Positions 35,084-44,053 are shown, numbered from the stretch's first letter. The stretch is DNA of 64,000 bases from Hyphomicrobiales bacterium (GCA_017304475.1 JAFKKV010000016.1:1-64000); one strand, 5' to 3'. Numbers and translations: made by a program. Notes: generated from the letters alone by a model not told the origin.

Positions 35084-36436
35084 TCAGGCGCGTACCGCGC
35101 CCTGGCTCTCCTGACGGGCGGAGGCGCCGAGATCGCGCTTCAGCGTCTCCGCGAGCCAGATCAGGGCGACCACCGAGAGCGCCGCCGAGCCGATCATGTA
35201 CCAGGCGACTGACGAGCCCCGGCCGGTGGCCGACAGCAGCGCCGTCGTGATGATCGGCGTCGCCGCGCTGCCGAGCAGGCCGGACAGCATGTAGCTGATC
35301 GACAGGCCGGAATAGCGGACCTGGGTGCCGAAGAGCTCGGCCAGGAAGGTTGCGATCGGTCCGTAATTCGCCGCGAACGCGATCATCATCAGGAGATAGC
35401 CGAGCAGCGCGAACGAGAAGACCCCGGTATCCATCAGCCAGAACATCGGAAAGGCGAACAGGGCTTCGGCAACGATGCCGCCGATGATGACCGGCTTGCG
35501 GCCGACGAGATCGGACAGGCGGCCGAAGAGCGGCAACAGCACGACGCAGAGCGCGCAGGATGCCAGCACGATGCCCAGCATGGCATTGCGCGAGAAGCCG
35601 AGCGTCTGGGTGCCGTAGGTCAGGCCGAAGGCGACCATCAGGTTGAACGAGGTGCCGGTCGACATGGTGGCGACACCGCCGAGCAGCACTTCCTTCCAAT
35701 ATTTCGACATGACGGTGGCGAGCGGAACCTTCACCTGCGCGGCGGCATCCTTGACCTTGCGAAACGACGGCGTCTCCGAGGTGTTGAGACGGATATAGAG
35801 GCCGACCGCCACGAGCACGATGCTGGCGAGGAACGGAATGCGCCACCCCCAGGCCAGCAGCGCTTCGTTGGACATGGCGGCGCTGCTCAGCAGGAAGGCG
35901 AAATTGGCGATCAAGGTACCCGCGGGCACGCCGATCTGCACCCAGGAGCCGTAGAGGCCACGCTTGTCGGCCGGCGCGTGCTCGACCGCCATCAGCACCG
36001 CCCCACCCCATTCGCCCCCGAGCGCCAGGCCCTGAACGACGCGCAGCGTCAGCAGCAGGATCGGCGCCCAGATGCCGATCGATTGGTAATTCGGCAGAAG
36101 GCCAATGGCGAAAGTGGCGATGCCCATGGTCACCAGCGAGACCAGCAGCATCGACTTGCGCCCGAGCCGGTCGCCGAAATGGCCGAACAGGGCAGCGCCC
36201 ACCATGCGCGCGAGATAGGCCGAGGCGAATGTGCCGAAGGCCAGCAGCGTCCCGACCAGCGGATCGAAGCTCGGAAAGAACACCTTGTTGAAGACGAGCG
36301 CCGAGGCCGTCGCGAAGATGAACAGGTCATACCATTCGACCGTGGTCCCGATGACGCTCGCGACCGCGATCTTCTTCATGTTGCGCGGCTCCTCCACGGG
36401 CTCCAGCACCGCGTCGACGGGTTGAGTATAAGTCAT
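35084..36436 (-). CDS. MFS transporter, metabolite:H+ symporter (MHS) family
   Basis: 450 residues with about 12 transmembrane helices; AGAGGGA precedes the ATG at 36436. Motifs: GTTVEWYDLFIFATASA in helix 1, FGHFGDRLGRKSML in loop 2-3, ALGGEWGGAVLMAVEHAP. It is clearly related to the carrier at 30359-31663. As the first gene of the leftward amide cluster and divergent from an N-carbamoyl hydrolase gene, it probably imports the compound that the cluster degrades. Confidence 0.87.
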   Translation of the reverse strand: MTYTQPVDAVLEPVEEPRNMKKIAVASVIGTTVEWYDLFIFATASALVFNKVFFPSFDPLVGTLLAFGTFASAYLARMVGAALFGHFGDRLGRKSMLLVSLVTMGIATFAIGLLPNYQSIGIWAPILLLTLRVVQGLALGGEWGGAVLMAVEHAPADKRGLYGSWVQIGVPAGTLIANFAFLLSSAAMSNEALLAWGWRIPFLASIVLVAVGLYIRLNTSETPSFRKVKDAAAQVKVPLATVMSKYWKEVLLGGVATMSTGTSFNLMVAFGLTYGTQTLGFSRNAMLGIVLASCALCVVLLPLFGRLSDLVGRKPVIIGGIVAEALFAFPMFWLMDTGVFSFALLGYLLMMIAFAANYGPIATFLAELFGTQVRYSGLSISYMLSGLLGSAATPIITTALLSATGRGSSVAWYMIGSAALSVVALIWLAETLKRDLGASARQESQGAVRA

Positions 36437-36699
36437 CGTATTCCCTCTGGTTTTTGGACTTTTGGATCAAGGCCCGGGGCACGCACCGGCATTGCGCGGA
36501 GCGCCGCATGGCAGCGCCCGCCTCTGCGTCATGACGCGTTATGTGGAATGCGGCGCCGGATCGGCCTTGCACGCCGCGCGGCCGCGGCACCGCCGGCGGG
36601 CCGACCAAGCCTGGAAACGCTCGCCGCAACCGGCATGCCCGAGCCTCGTCAGACCCGATTTGCCAAGACTATCCGCAGCTTGCGCCAAACTCTCATAGA

Positions 36700-36715
36700 A
36701 AATGCAGATGCATTT
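36700..36715. promoter_or_regulatory. 16-bp palindrome between divergent MFS and M20 hydrolase genes
   Basis: AAATGCA-GA-TGCATTT is a perfect 7-bp inverted repeat in the 436-bp divergent gap 36437-36872, an otherwise GC-rich stretch. It could be the operator for the LysR gene at 38207 or another regulator. No other gene is supported in this gap. Confidence 0.4.
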
Positions 36716-36872
36716 CATGCCCCGTTTCTATTTTCCTTTCGGCCGGCATTTGGGCAAGAACGGCTGGCAGACGCCTCCCCGCCATGGGCTCGCGTCCACG
36801 ACATCGTCTGGCGACGGTCGCCTCGCCCGAGGCGCGGCCGCGCCTCCTCCCCACGCAATCCGGAGACCCGTT

Positions 36873-38114
36873 ATGGCACGACATGAAAACGTCCGTGTGG
36901 ACATGGCGCGGCTCTGGTCGACCCTGATGCGTTCCGCCGAGATCGGCGCCACCCCGCGCGGCGGCCTGCGGCGACTGGCGCTGTCCGAGGAAGACGGTCA
37001 GATGCGCCGCCAGTTCGGCGCCTGGTGCGAGGCGGCGGGCTGCACCCTTCACGTGGACGCCATCGGCAACATGATGGCGCTGCGCCCCGGCACCGATCCC
37101 GACGGCAAGGCCGTCCTGGTCGGCAGCCATCTCGACACCCAGATCAAGGGCGGCCGCTTCGACGGCGTGCTGGGCGTGCTCGCCGGCCTCGAGCTCATCC
37201 GGACCCTGAACGACCATGACATCCAGACCCGGCTGCCGATCGCCGTGGTCAACTGGACGAATGAGGAAGGCGCCCGCTTCGAGCCGCCAATGATCGGATC
37301 GGCGGTCTTCACAGGCGAGAAGAGCGTCGACTTCGCCTGCTCGCGCACCGATCGCGACGGCATCACGCTGGGCGCCGCACTCGATGCCATTGGCTTCCGC
37401 GGCGGCGATACGATCGGGCCCGCGCAGTGCGACAGCCTGTTCGAACTGCATATCGAACAGGGCCCGCGCCTCGACGCCGAAAAGATCCAGGTCGGCATCG
37501 TCACCGGCGCCTTCGCCGTGCGCGGCTTCATCGTCGAGGTGACCGGCGAGACCGGCCATGTCGGCCCGACGCCGATGCCGGCCCGGCGCAACGCCTTGGT
37601 CGGCGCCGCCCATGTCACGCTCGCCGTCGAGGATATCGGCTGGAGCAGGCACGAGACCGGCGGCAAGTCGACGACCATGCGGCTCAAGGCCGAACCGAAC
37701 CTGCTCGGCATCCTCCCCGATCGGGTCGAGATGACCTGCGACCTGCGCCACGCACGCGAGGACGTCGTGGCGCAGATGATGGATGCGTTCGTGCAGCGCA
37801 TTCCGGACCTCGAAGCCCGGTCGCGCTGCCGGATCGCGATCCGCGAAAGCTGGTCCTATGGCGGCATGCAGTTCGATGCCGGCTGCATCGGCCTGGTGCG
37901 CGCCGCCGTCGACCGGCTCGGCGCCAGCCACACGGACCTTTTGACCGAGGCTGGACATGACGCCATGCATGTCGCCCGGCACCTGCCGACCGCCATGATC
38001 TTCACGCCATGCGAGGATGGGCTGTCGCATAACGAGGCGGAGAACGTGACGCTGGCCGACATCGAGCCGGGCGTGAACGTGCTGCTCCAGGCGGTCCTGG
38101 CCCGCGCCCTCTAG
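36873..38114 (+). CDS. M20-family N-carbamoyl-L-amino-acid hydrolase / beta-ureidopropionase-like
   Basis: 413 residues from the ATG at 36873, GGAG 7 bases upstream. Binuclear metal motifs are complete: GSHLDTQIKGGRFDG (His86, Asp97), NWTNEEGARF (Glu131/132), ELHIEQGP and LSHNEAE. SGDTGHxGPTPM-like ETGHVGPTPMPARRNA is the dimerisation/substrate region of allantoate amidohydrolase and HyuC relatives. The enzyme removes the carbamoyl group from an N-carbamoyl amino acid or opens allantoate. With the amidase and two carriers it suggests ureide or amide nitrogen use. Confidence 0.87.
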   Translation: MARHENVRVDMARLWSTLMRSAEIGATPRGGLRRLALSEEDGQMRRQFGAWCEAAGCTLHVDAIGNMMALRPGTDPDGKAVLVGSHLDTQIKGGRFDGVLGVLAGLELIRTLNDHDIQTRLPIAVVNWTNEEGARFEPPMIGSAVFTGEKSVDFACSRTDRDGITLGAALDAIGFRGGDTIGPAQCDSLFELHIEQGPRLDAEKIQVGIVTGAFAVRGFIVEVTGETGHVGPTPMPARRNALVGAAHVTLAVEDIGWSRHETGGKSTTMRLKAEPNLLGILPDRVEMTCDLRHAREDVVAQMMDAFVQRIPDLEARSRCRIAIRESWSYGGMQFDAGCIGLVRAAVDRLGASHTDLLTEAGHDAMHVARHLPTAMIFTPCEDGLSHNEAENVTLADIEPGVNVLLQAVLARAL

Positions 38115-38206
38115 ACGGCGCCAACAGCCCGCGTGTTGACGGCCTCGGGGCGTTCATCAAGAGTGCGTCTTCGCTCTCGGATTGCCGGCTTCCCCAGGGT
38201 CCCCAC

Positions 38207-39169
38207 ATGTCTCGATCGGAGCGCTGGACCAATGGCCTGGATTGGAACCTGCTGCGGACCTTCCTGATCATCGCGGAGGAACGCAGCATCACCCGCGCGG
38301 CCGAGCGGCTTCTGCTGCAGCAACCGAGCGTCAGCACCGCGCTGAAGCGTCTGGAGGATACCTGCGGATGCCGCCTGTTCGAGCGCGGGCGGCCGCTCAC
38401 CCTCACGCCGCAAGGCGAACTCCTGTTCGCCGAATGCCGCGACCTCTATCGCGCGATCGCCAATCTCGAACCCAAGCTCGCGACCGCCGCCCGCGGCATT
38501 ACCGGGCTGGTGCGGCTCACCGTGGTGACGCAGGTCGTCAATCCCGAACTCGACGACGTGTTCCGGCGGCTACATTCCAGGCATCCCGGCATTTCGTTCC
38601 AGGTCGAGGTCTCGACCAGCCACGAGATCGTCCGCGCGGTGTCGCAGCAGATCACGCCGTTCGGCCTGTGCCTGCTGGCCAAGCCGATCTCGACGCTCAC
38701 CTGCCAGTTCCTGTTCCGCGAGAGCTTCAGCATCTTCTGCGGCCCCAGCCATCCTCTGTTCGGCGCCACAGAGGTCGGGCTGCAGAATATCCGGGCGGAG
38801 CCCTGGGTGTCCTTTGCCTGCGCCGAATTCTCCAATTCGCTCGAACCCATGCTGTCGCTGCGCCTGGGCGCCGATCTGGCCAACCGGGTCGTCGCGGTGA
38901 GCCCCGACCTTCAGGAGGTCAGGCGTTTCATCGCGGCGGGCATCGGCATCGGCATTCTCCCGGTCGCCTCCGTCGCCCATGAAATCGCCGACGGCCGGCT
39001 GTGGCAGATACCCGTCCTCGGGCCCGGAGATCTCGGGGCCGACGTCTATTTCCTCGCCAATCCCGCGGCCCAGCATGGGCCGGCGGAGCTCGCCTTCATT
39101 GCGGAAATGCAGACGTTCAGGACGGCGGAAACCGTCGACGCCATCTCTGCCGCCGCGAGAGCTCTTTAG
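38207..39169 (+). CDS. LysR-family transcriptional regulator
   Basis: 320 residues. The N-terminal helix-turn-helix (about 12-70) has the LysR form LLRTFLIIAEERSITRAAERL, followed by an effector domain (about 95-300). It lies 92 bp after the M20 hydrolase on the same strand and may regulate the 30-38 kb amide cluster. Its stop codon overlaps the stop of the convergent LysR gene: the four bases TTAG at 39166-39169 serve both. Confidence 0.9.
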   Translation: MSRSERWTNGLDWNLLRTFLIIAEERSITRAAERLLLQQPSVSTALKRLEDTCGCRLFERGRPLTLTPQGELLFAECRDLYRAIANLEPKLATAARGITGLVRLTVVTQVVNPELDDVFRRLHSRHPGISFQVEVSTSHEIVRAVSQQITPFGLCLLAKPISTLTCQFLFRESFSIFCGPSHPLFGATEVGLQNIRAEPWVSFACAEFSNSLEPMLSLRLGADLANRVVAVSPDLQEVRRFIAAGIGIGILPVASVAHEIADGRLWQIPVLGPGDLGADVYFLANPAAQHGPAELAFIAEMQTFRTAETVDAISAAARAL

Positions 39170-40086
39170 CCGCGCCCCGGTGTCGCCATACCGGCGCCGA
39201 CGCCCAGGGCAAATTTCAGCGCCTCCTCGGAGGCGAGTGCCGCGACCGCTTCCGAGGCCCGATTGGTCGGGTCGATGCGATAGCTGACGACCAGGCGCAG
39301 CGGCCCGAGGCTCGCCGAACAAGGAATGATCGACAAGGTGCCGGCGGCAAGCTCGGCGCGAATGGCGGCGAGCGGGAGGACCGCGGCGCCGAAGCCCGCG
39401 GCGGCGAGCCGGATGATGGCGGCGATCGAGCTGACGCAATGAATGGTTTTCGGGCTGACACCTTCGCGCCGGCAGGTGTCGAGCAAGGCGAGGTGCGGCT
39501 GCGACCCGCGGGTCATGGTGATCAGGGGCTGTTCGGCGAGTTCGGCGAGCGTCAACGCCGTGTCGGCGGTAGCGCTTGGCGGCCCGACCCAGCCCATGGG
39601 CATCAGGCCGATCTCCCGGTTGCGGATCGTCTCGTCCAGCACCGCGTCCGTCTGGATGGCGATGTCCATCTGGCCGCGCCTGAGATCGTCGTGCAGGCGA
39701 TGCGTCGGTTCGGCGGTCAGCTGGATCTCGAGTGCCCCGTGCCGGACCTTCAGCTCATTGAGGAAATCGATCAGCCAGGTGTGCACGATGGTCTCGACCA
39801 CCCCGATGCGCAGCGTGCCCGACAGCTCGGAATTGGTGCGCATGGCGGCCTGCATGTCGCTGCCGATCTCCAGCATGCGCTCGGCATAGGTCAGCAAAAC
39901 CCGCCCGGCTGCGGTCAGCCGCAATTCGCGCGGGTCGCGGTCGAACAGCTTCTGGCCGAAATCCTCTTCGAGCGACGCGATGCGGCTCGAGATCGCCGCC
40001 TGGGTCAGGTTCAGCCGCTCCGCCGCGGCGCGGAAACTGCCGAGCCTGACGACCCAGACGAAGGCTTCGAGAAAGCGCGTGTTCAC
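39166..40086 (-). CDS. LysR-family transcriptional regulator
   Basis: 306 residues from a GTG at 40086, chosen because the LysR fold begins at once (TRFLEAFVWVVRLGSFRAAAERL) and upstream sequence belongs to a palindromic repeat. The effector domain spans about 90-295. No good Shine-Dalgarno sequence is seen. It overlaps the stop codon of the convergent LysR gene. Target unknown. Confidence 0.85.
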   Translation of the reverse strand: MNTRFLEAFVWVVRLGSFRAAAERLNLTQAAISSRIASLEEDFGQKLFDRDPRELRLTAAGRVLLTYAERMLEIGSDMQAAMRTNSELSGTLRIGVVETIVHTWLIDFLNELKVRHGALEIQLTAEPTHRLHDDLRRGQMDIAIQTDAVLDETIRNREIGLMPMGWVGPPSATADTALTLAELAEQPLITMTRGSQPHLALLDTCRREGVSPKTIHCVSSIAAIIRLAAAGFGAAVLPLAAIRAELAAGTLSIIPCSASLGPLRLVVSYRIDPTNRASEAVAALASEEALKFALGVGAGMATPGRG

Positions 40087-40104
40087 AGATCGAGCTCGCG
40101 AATG

Positions 40105-40262
40105 AACCCTCTCCCAGAGGGGGAGGGTGGCAGCGTCAGCTGCCGGGTGAGGGGTCGTCCGCTTCAGGACTAACACCAACGCAGGCGGGGCGCACCGCCC
40201 GACGCGGAGACGGACCTCCCCTCACCCGGGTCCTCCGGACCTCCCCCATTTCTCCGGTAGAT
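40105..40262. repeat. Palindromic intergenic repeat, copy 2 (partly degenerate)
   Basis: The left half (about 40107-40154) reads CCTCTCCCAGAGGGGGAGGG, then the stem GGCAGC-GTCA-GCTGCC (40129-40144), then GGGTGAGGGG. The right half (CCTCCCCTCACCCGGGTCC) is a degenerate inverted copy. The same 48-bp unit occurs in copy 3 at 42309-42477. It lies between two leftward genes and may act as a transcript end. Confidence 0.65.
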
Positions 40263-40312
40263 GGTTGCTTCATAAGCGCGTTCGTCCGCTGCCCTTGGAA
40301 CGGACAAGTCGA

Positions 40313-41275
40313 TCAGCCGAGCGACCCCAGCCCTTTCAGCGTCGTCCGCACCGCCTCGTCCAGCGGCGTATGGGGTTCTTCACCGAGCACCGCCTTCAGG
40401 CGCGCATTGCCCATGCGCAGCGGCACCTCCCAGAGATAGCGCATCTCCCGCATCTCCTTGAACAGCGGCACGACCGGCGAGGCCAGCGCGATCAGCCACC
40501 AGGGAAAGGCGTTCGCCTTCAGGGCCGGCTTGGCCATTGCCCGGCGGATCGCCCCGATCATGCCCGTGCCATCGGCATCCCAATGGCCTTCCATGTGGAA
40601 TACCGCGAAGGGAGCGAGCTGGTCGTCGCGCTCGACCAGCCGGACCATGGTCTCGGCCACGTCGGGCAAGTAGGCCCATTGATGACCGACGCCCGGCTTG
40701 CCGGGATAGCTGATGCTCGCGACCGGCCGGCCGGGCTTCACCAGGCCTTGCGAGAACCAGTTATTGGCGGCCCTGGGCCCGAAGAAATCACCGGCGCGGA
40801 CGATCAGGCTGCGGATGCCCTCATGCGAGGCGGCTTCGAGGCGGCGCTCCATCTCGACGCGAATGGCGCCCTTGCGGGTCACCGGTCTCTGTGGCGCGGC
40901 TTCGTCGACATCGGGGAAGCTGTCCGGCCCGAAATTATAGACGGTGCCGGGCAGCAGGATGCGCGCGCCCGAGGCCCGGGCCGCGGCGATGCTGCTGTCC
41001 AGCATGGGCAGCACCAGCTCACTCCATTTGCGATAACCGGGCGGGTTGACCGCATGGACGATCAGCGAGACGCCATCGGCCGCCGCGACGACGTCGCCGG
41101 TGTTCATGGCATCGCCCTGGATCCAGGTGAGACCAGTCCGTGCGACCGCGGCAAGCTGCATTGGATTGCGGTTCAGCGCCCGCACCTGCCAGCCGCGCGC
41201 GACGAGCCGCCTTGCGACCTCGCCGCCGATGCCGCCCGTCGCGCCCAGAACCAGTGCCGTCTTCTCGTGTGCCAT
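40313..41275 (-). CDS. NAD(P)-binding Rossmann-fold reductase/epimerase (atypical SDR)
   Basis: 320 residues from the ATG at 41275, GGAG 7 bases upstream. GATGGIGGEVARRL is the dinucleotide-binding loop. HAVNPPGYRKW, PGTVYNFGP and RAGDFFGP follow the extended/atypical SDR pattern of NAD-dependent epimerase-dehydratase relatives. It diverges from a LysR gene with a 92-bp gap, so that regulator probably controls it. Substrate unknown. Confidence 0.8.
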   Translation of the reverse strand: MAHEKTALVLGATGGIGGEVARRLVARGWQVRALNRNPMQLAAVARTGLTWIQGDAMNTGDVVAAADGVSLIVHAVNPPGYRKWSELVLPMLDSSIAAARASGARILLPGTVYNFGPDSFPDVDEAAPQRPVTRKGAIRVEMERRLEAASHEGIRSLIVRAGDFFGPRAANNWFSQGLVKPGRPVASISYPGKPGVGHQWAYLPDVAETMVRLVERDDQLAPFAVFHMEGHWDADGTGMIGAIRRAMAKPALKANAFPWWLIALASPVVPLFKEMREMRYLWEVPLRMGNARLKAVLGEEPHTPLDEAVRTTLKGLGSLG

Positions 41276-41332
41276 CTCGTGTCTCCATCGGCGTGATGGG
41301 AGCAAGATGGGCAAAGGCCACACCAAACAAAA

Positions 41333-41369
41333 TTGCCAAAATTCGTAGCATCGCTATACATATTTGTAT
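41333..41369 (+). promoter_or_regulatory. LysR-gene promoter with near-leaderless start and overlapping palindrome
   Basis: TTGCCA (41333-41338), 16 bases, then TATACA (41355-41360) is followed only 7 bases later by the ATG at 41368, predicting a leaderless mRNA. No Shine-Dalgarno sequence exists. The inverted repeat ATACA-TATT-TGTAT (41356-41369) covers the -10 box and start codon, a place where the LysR protein could repress itself. Confidence 0.5.
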
Positions 41370-42306
41370 GACACAGATTGACCCCGCCTGGGATCTCTAT
41401 CGCAGCTTCCTTGCCGTGCTCGACGAAGACTCGTTGTCCGGTGCCGCCCGGGCGCTCGGCCTCGCCCAGCCGACCATCGGCCGCCATGTCGACGCTCTCG
41501 AACAGGCGCTCGGGCTCGAACTGTTCACCCGCTCGCAGCATGGCCTTTCGCCGACCGATGCCGCGCTCGAACTGAGGCCCTATGCGCAGAGCCTGGCGGC
41601 GACCACCGCTGCCCTGGTCCGCGCGGCGTCCGGCGAACGTGAGGCCGTGCAGGGCGTGGTCAGGATCGCGGCGAGCGAGGTGATCGGCGTCGAGGTGCTG
41701 CCGCCGATCCTGACGGGCCTGCGCGAGCGTTATCCGGCCCTGGTGATCGAGCTGACCCTGTCGAGCAGCGCCGAGGACCTGATCCGCCGGGAAGCGGATG
41801 TCGCGGTCCGCATGTTCAAGCCGAGCCAGGAGGCGCTGGTGGCGCGCCATATCGGCAAAATCGAGGTCCGGCTCCATGCGCACCGGCGCTATCTTGAGCG
41901 CATGGGTACGCCGGCAAATGCCGAGGACCTCACCGGCCACACCCTGATCGGCTTCGACCGGGAGACGGCGGCGATCCGCAGCATGGGCCGCCGCGTCACC
42001 GGCTTCGACCGCGCCATGTTCGCGCTGCGCGCCGACAGCGACCTCGCCCAGCTCGCCATGATCCGTGCCGGCTACGGCATAGGCGGTTGCCAGGTCGGCG
42101 TCGCCCGGCGCGACCCCGCGCTGGTGCCGGTGGTGCCCTCGGCCTTCCAGCTGACGCTCGACACCTGGGTGGCAATGCACGAAGACCTGCGCTCCAGCCG
42201 CCGCTGCCGCGTGGTGTTCGATGCGCTGGTCGCGGGTTTGGGGGATTACGTGAAATGGCAGGATGCGTATCTTGCCGAGCGGCCCGGCGTCAAAAATGAG
42301 CAGTAA
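41368..42306 (+). CDS. LysR-family transcriptional regulator
   Basis: 312 residues. The DNA-binding domain opens with DLYRSFLAVLDEDSLSGAARALGLAQPTIGRHV and the effector domain (about 95-300) has IAASEVIGVEVLPPIL. The IGRHVDALEQALG form is that of the branch regulating adjacent oxidoreductases. It is divergent from the reductase gene at 40313-41275. Confidence 0.9.
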   Translation: MTQIDPAWDLYRSFLAVLDEDSLSGAARALGLAQPTIGRHVDALEQALGLELFTRSQHGLSPTDAALELRPYAQSLAATTAALVRAASGEREAVQGVVRIAASEVIGVEVLPPILTGLRERYPALVIELTLSSSAEDLIRREADVAVRMFKPSQEALVARHIGKIEVRLHAHRRYLERMGTPANAEDLTGHTLIGFDRETAAIRSMGRRVTGFDRAMFALRADSDLAQLAMIRAGYGIGGCQVGVARRDPALVPVVPSAFQLTLDTWVAMHEDLRSSRRCRVVFDALVAGLGDYVKWQDAYLAERPGVKNEQ

Positions 42307-42308
42307 AG

Positions 42309-42477
42309 CCAACCTTCTCCCAGAGGGAGAGGGTGGCGCCGTCAGGCGCCGGGTGAGGGGCGCAAGCGCCGAGAACGAGCCCCACGCTCAAGGTCGCATA
42401 CTGCTCTATTCGGAGATGGACGTCCCCTCACCCGGCAGCTGTCGCTGCCACCCTCTCCCTTTGGGAGAGGGTTGATT
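42309..42477. repeat. Palindromic intergenic repeat, copy 3 (two inverted 48-bp units)
   Basis: Left unit: TTCTCCCAGAGGGAGAGGG, stem GGCGCC-GTCA-GGCGCC (42335-42350), GGGTGAGGGG. Right unit is inverted: CCCCTCACCC, stem GGCAGC-TGTC-GCTGCC (42434-42449), CCCTCTCCCTTTGGGAGAGGG. Stem bases differ from copy 2 but remain paired. It starts 3 bp after the LysR stop and could end that transcript. Confidence 0.75.
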
Positions 42478-42534
42478 TGTCGGCGCTTTTCGCCCTGCGC
42501 TCCGCCATGTCGAGCGCCCACAATCCCTTCCCCT

Positions 42535-42650
42535 TCACCCCAGTCCTTTCCGCAACTCCGCCTTGGCGACCTTTTCCAGCGTGACGCGCGGCATATCGTC
42601 GACGAGGTGGACCTCGCGCGGCGCCTTGGAGGCGGCGTGTGACGCGTGGT
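42535..42650 (-). pseudogene. Remnant of an AMP-binding acyl-CoA synthetase (C-terminus only)
   Basis: A leftward frame ends at 42535 with SKAPREVHLVDDMPRVTLE followed by KVAKAELRKG. This is the C-terminal block of acyl/aryl-CoA ligases, containing the catalytic-lysine (A10) motif region. Only about 35 residues remain; the sequence before about 42650 no longer matches the family and no start or core domain exists. The gene was evidently cut by a deletion or insertion next to the palindromic repeat. Confidence 0.6.
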
Positions 42651-42874
42651 GTTTGGCTTGGGAAGCCGGACCGCGATAACGTGCCACAGAAGGTTGACAC
42701 TTACCCACCCCGGCCTCCACGCAAGAACTCGGCATCCTCACTCAGCTCAAACCATCTTGCGTCATTGTATATGAAAAATTACTTATCCAAGAAACGTTAA
42801 ATGCATGTTGCAACAAAACCACCAAAGAAAACAAATACAACAGCGAAAATCACTCTCAGCCAGTTTCCGGTATA

Positions 42875-42903
42875 TTTTCGACGATTAATTCCGCATCTAT
42901 AAA
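42875..42903 (+). promoter_or_regulatory. Promoter of the outer-membrane barrel gene
   Basis: TTTTCG (42875-42880), a 17-base gap, then TATAAA (42898-42903), within an unusually AT-rich stretch (42770-42930). The start codon at 42937 is preceded by GAGGT at 7 bases. Confidence 0.45.
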
Positions 42904-42936
42904 GCACCAAATTGCGCACCAGCCGAGGTCACTGAA

Positions 42937-43785
42937 ATGATCAAACGTGTCATCGCAGCCGCCGGTTTCGCGGTGCTCGCTTTCAGCGCCCAGGCGGCCG
43001 ATCTCGGCGGCCGGCCGATCTCTGTCCCCTCGGCCATCCTGAGCCCGGGCTTCAACTGGACGGGTTTTTATCTCGGCGCCACCGTCGGCGGCGCTTTCGG
43101 CACGTCGTCGCGGACGACCGATACGGTGTTCGATCCGACAGGCTATTTCGCCGCGACCAGCGTTTCGGCAATTGGTGCGCAAGGCCGGCAGTCGAAAACC
43201 ACCAGCGGCTTCACTGGCGGGGTCACGGCCGGTTATAATTGGCAGTTCAACAACATCGTCGCGGGCATCGAGACCGATTTTCAATATTTCGGTCAGAATG
43301 GAACGGCGACGAACGGCGCGGTCTATCCTTGCTGCGCGCCAACCGCCTTCACCGTTCAGTCACGCGTGAGCACCAACTGGTTGTGGACGCTTCGCCCCCG
43401 TCTTGGTGTGCTCGCGACGCCAAACCTGCTGCTGTTCGTCTCCGGCGGCCTCGCGCTGACCAGCATCCGGGCCAATTTCAACTTCACCGATACGTTCGCC
43501 ACTGCCGCGGAATCCGCGTCATTCTCGAACACCAAGCTGGGCTTCGCCGTCGGCGCCGGCGCCGAATATGCGATCGCCAGCAATTGGACGATCAAGGCCG
43601 AATATCTCTACGTGAATTTCGGACGCGTCTCGACGACCAGCTCGAACCTGACGGCGTTCACACCGGCCATCGCCTTCCCGGGCAATGCGTTCACCCACAG
43701 CGCCAATCTGAACTCGCATATCGTGCGGATCGGCGCCAATTACATGTTCTCGACAGGCGGCCCCGCGATCGCCGCCCGCTACTGA
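42937..43785 (+). CDS. Outer-membrane beta-barrel protein, Omp25/31 type
   Basis: 282 residues. A signal peptide (MIKRVIAAAGFAVLAFSAQA) ends near AQAAD, a classic opening of rhizobial Omp25/Omp31 proteins. The mature part shows FNWTGFYLGATVGGAFG, FTGGVTAGYNWQFNNIVAGIETDF and a last strand ending in VRIGANYMFSTGGPAIAARY. The terminal aromatic residue is Tyr rather than Phe. It is an abundant-type surface protein with no enzymatic role. It has its own promoter and a strong terminator, so it is monocistronic. Confidence 0.88.
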   Translation: MIKRVIAAAGFAVLAFSAQAADLGGRPISVPSAILSPGFNWTGFYLGATVGGAFGTSSRTTDTVFDPTGYFAATSVSAIGAQGRQSKTTSGFTGGVTAGYNWQFNNIVAGIETDFQYFGQNGTATNGAVYPCCAPTAFTVQSRVSTNWLWTLRPRLGVLATPNLLLFVSGGLALTSIRANFNFTDTFATAAESASFSNTKLGFAVGAGAEYAIASNWTIKAEYLYVNFGRVSTTSSNLTAFTPAIAFPGNAFTHSANLNSHIVRIGANYMFSTGGPAIAARY

Positions 43786-43813
43786 TCAGCCACCTTCCCT
43801 TCCATTGCATCAG

Positions 43814-43846
43814 CGGGCCGCCGTCAGGGCGGCCCGTTTTGCTTTG
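43814..43846 (+). terminator. Rho-independent terminator of the barrel gene
   Basis: A perfect 9-bp stem, CGGGCCGCC (43814-43822) and GGCGGCCCG (43828-43836), with loop GTCAG, is followed by TTTTGCTTT. It lies 28 bp after the stop codon. Confidence 0.85.
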
Positions 43847-44053
43847 ACGCCCATCGGGCTGGCTGCCAGTCGTTCCCGCAAGCCGACCCTGGTCCCGCCG
43901 GGTCGGGACCGTGCCCGATCGGGACAAGGGCCCCTGCCCCAGGCGCAGATCAGGGCCGGCCGCCGTGCGGCCCTACGTCTCTTGATCCCGGTCGGAACGC
44001 GCGCCATGTCTCGACGTTGGTCATCAGGTGAAATGGCCAGGGATCGAGCCACC

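Noticed and set aside
42428-42700. Leftward 90-codon frame over the acyl-CoA synthetase remnant
   Set aside because: It is in a different frame from the recognisable ligase segment and has no family resemblance.
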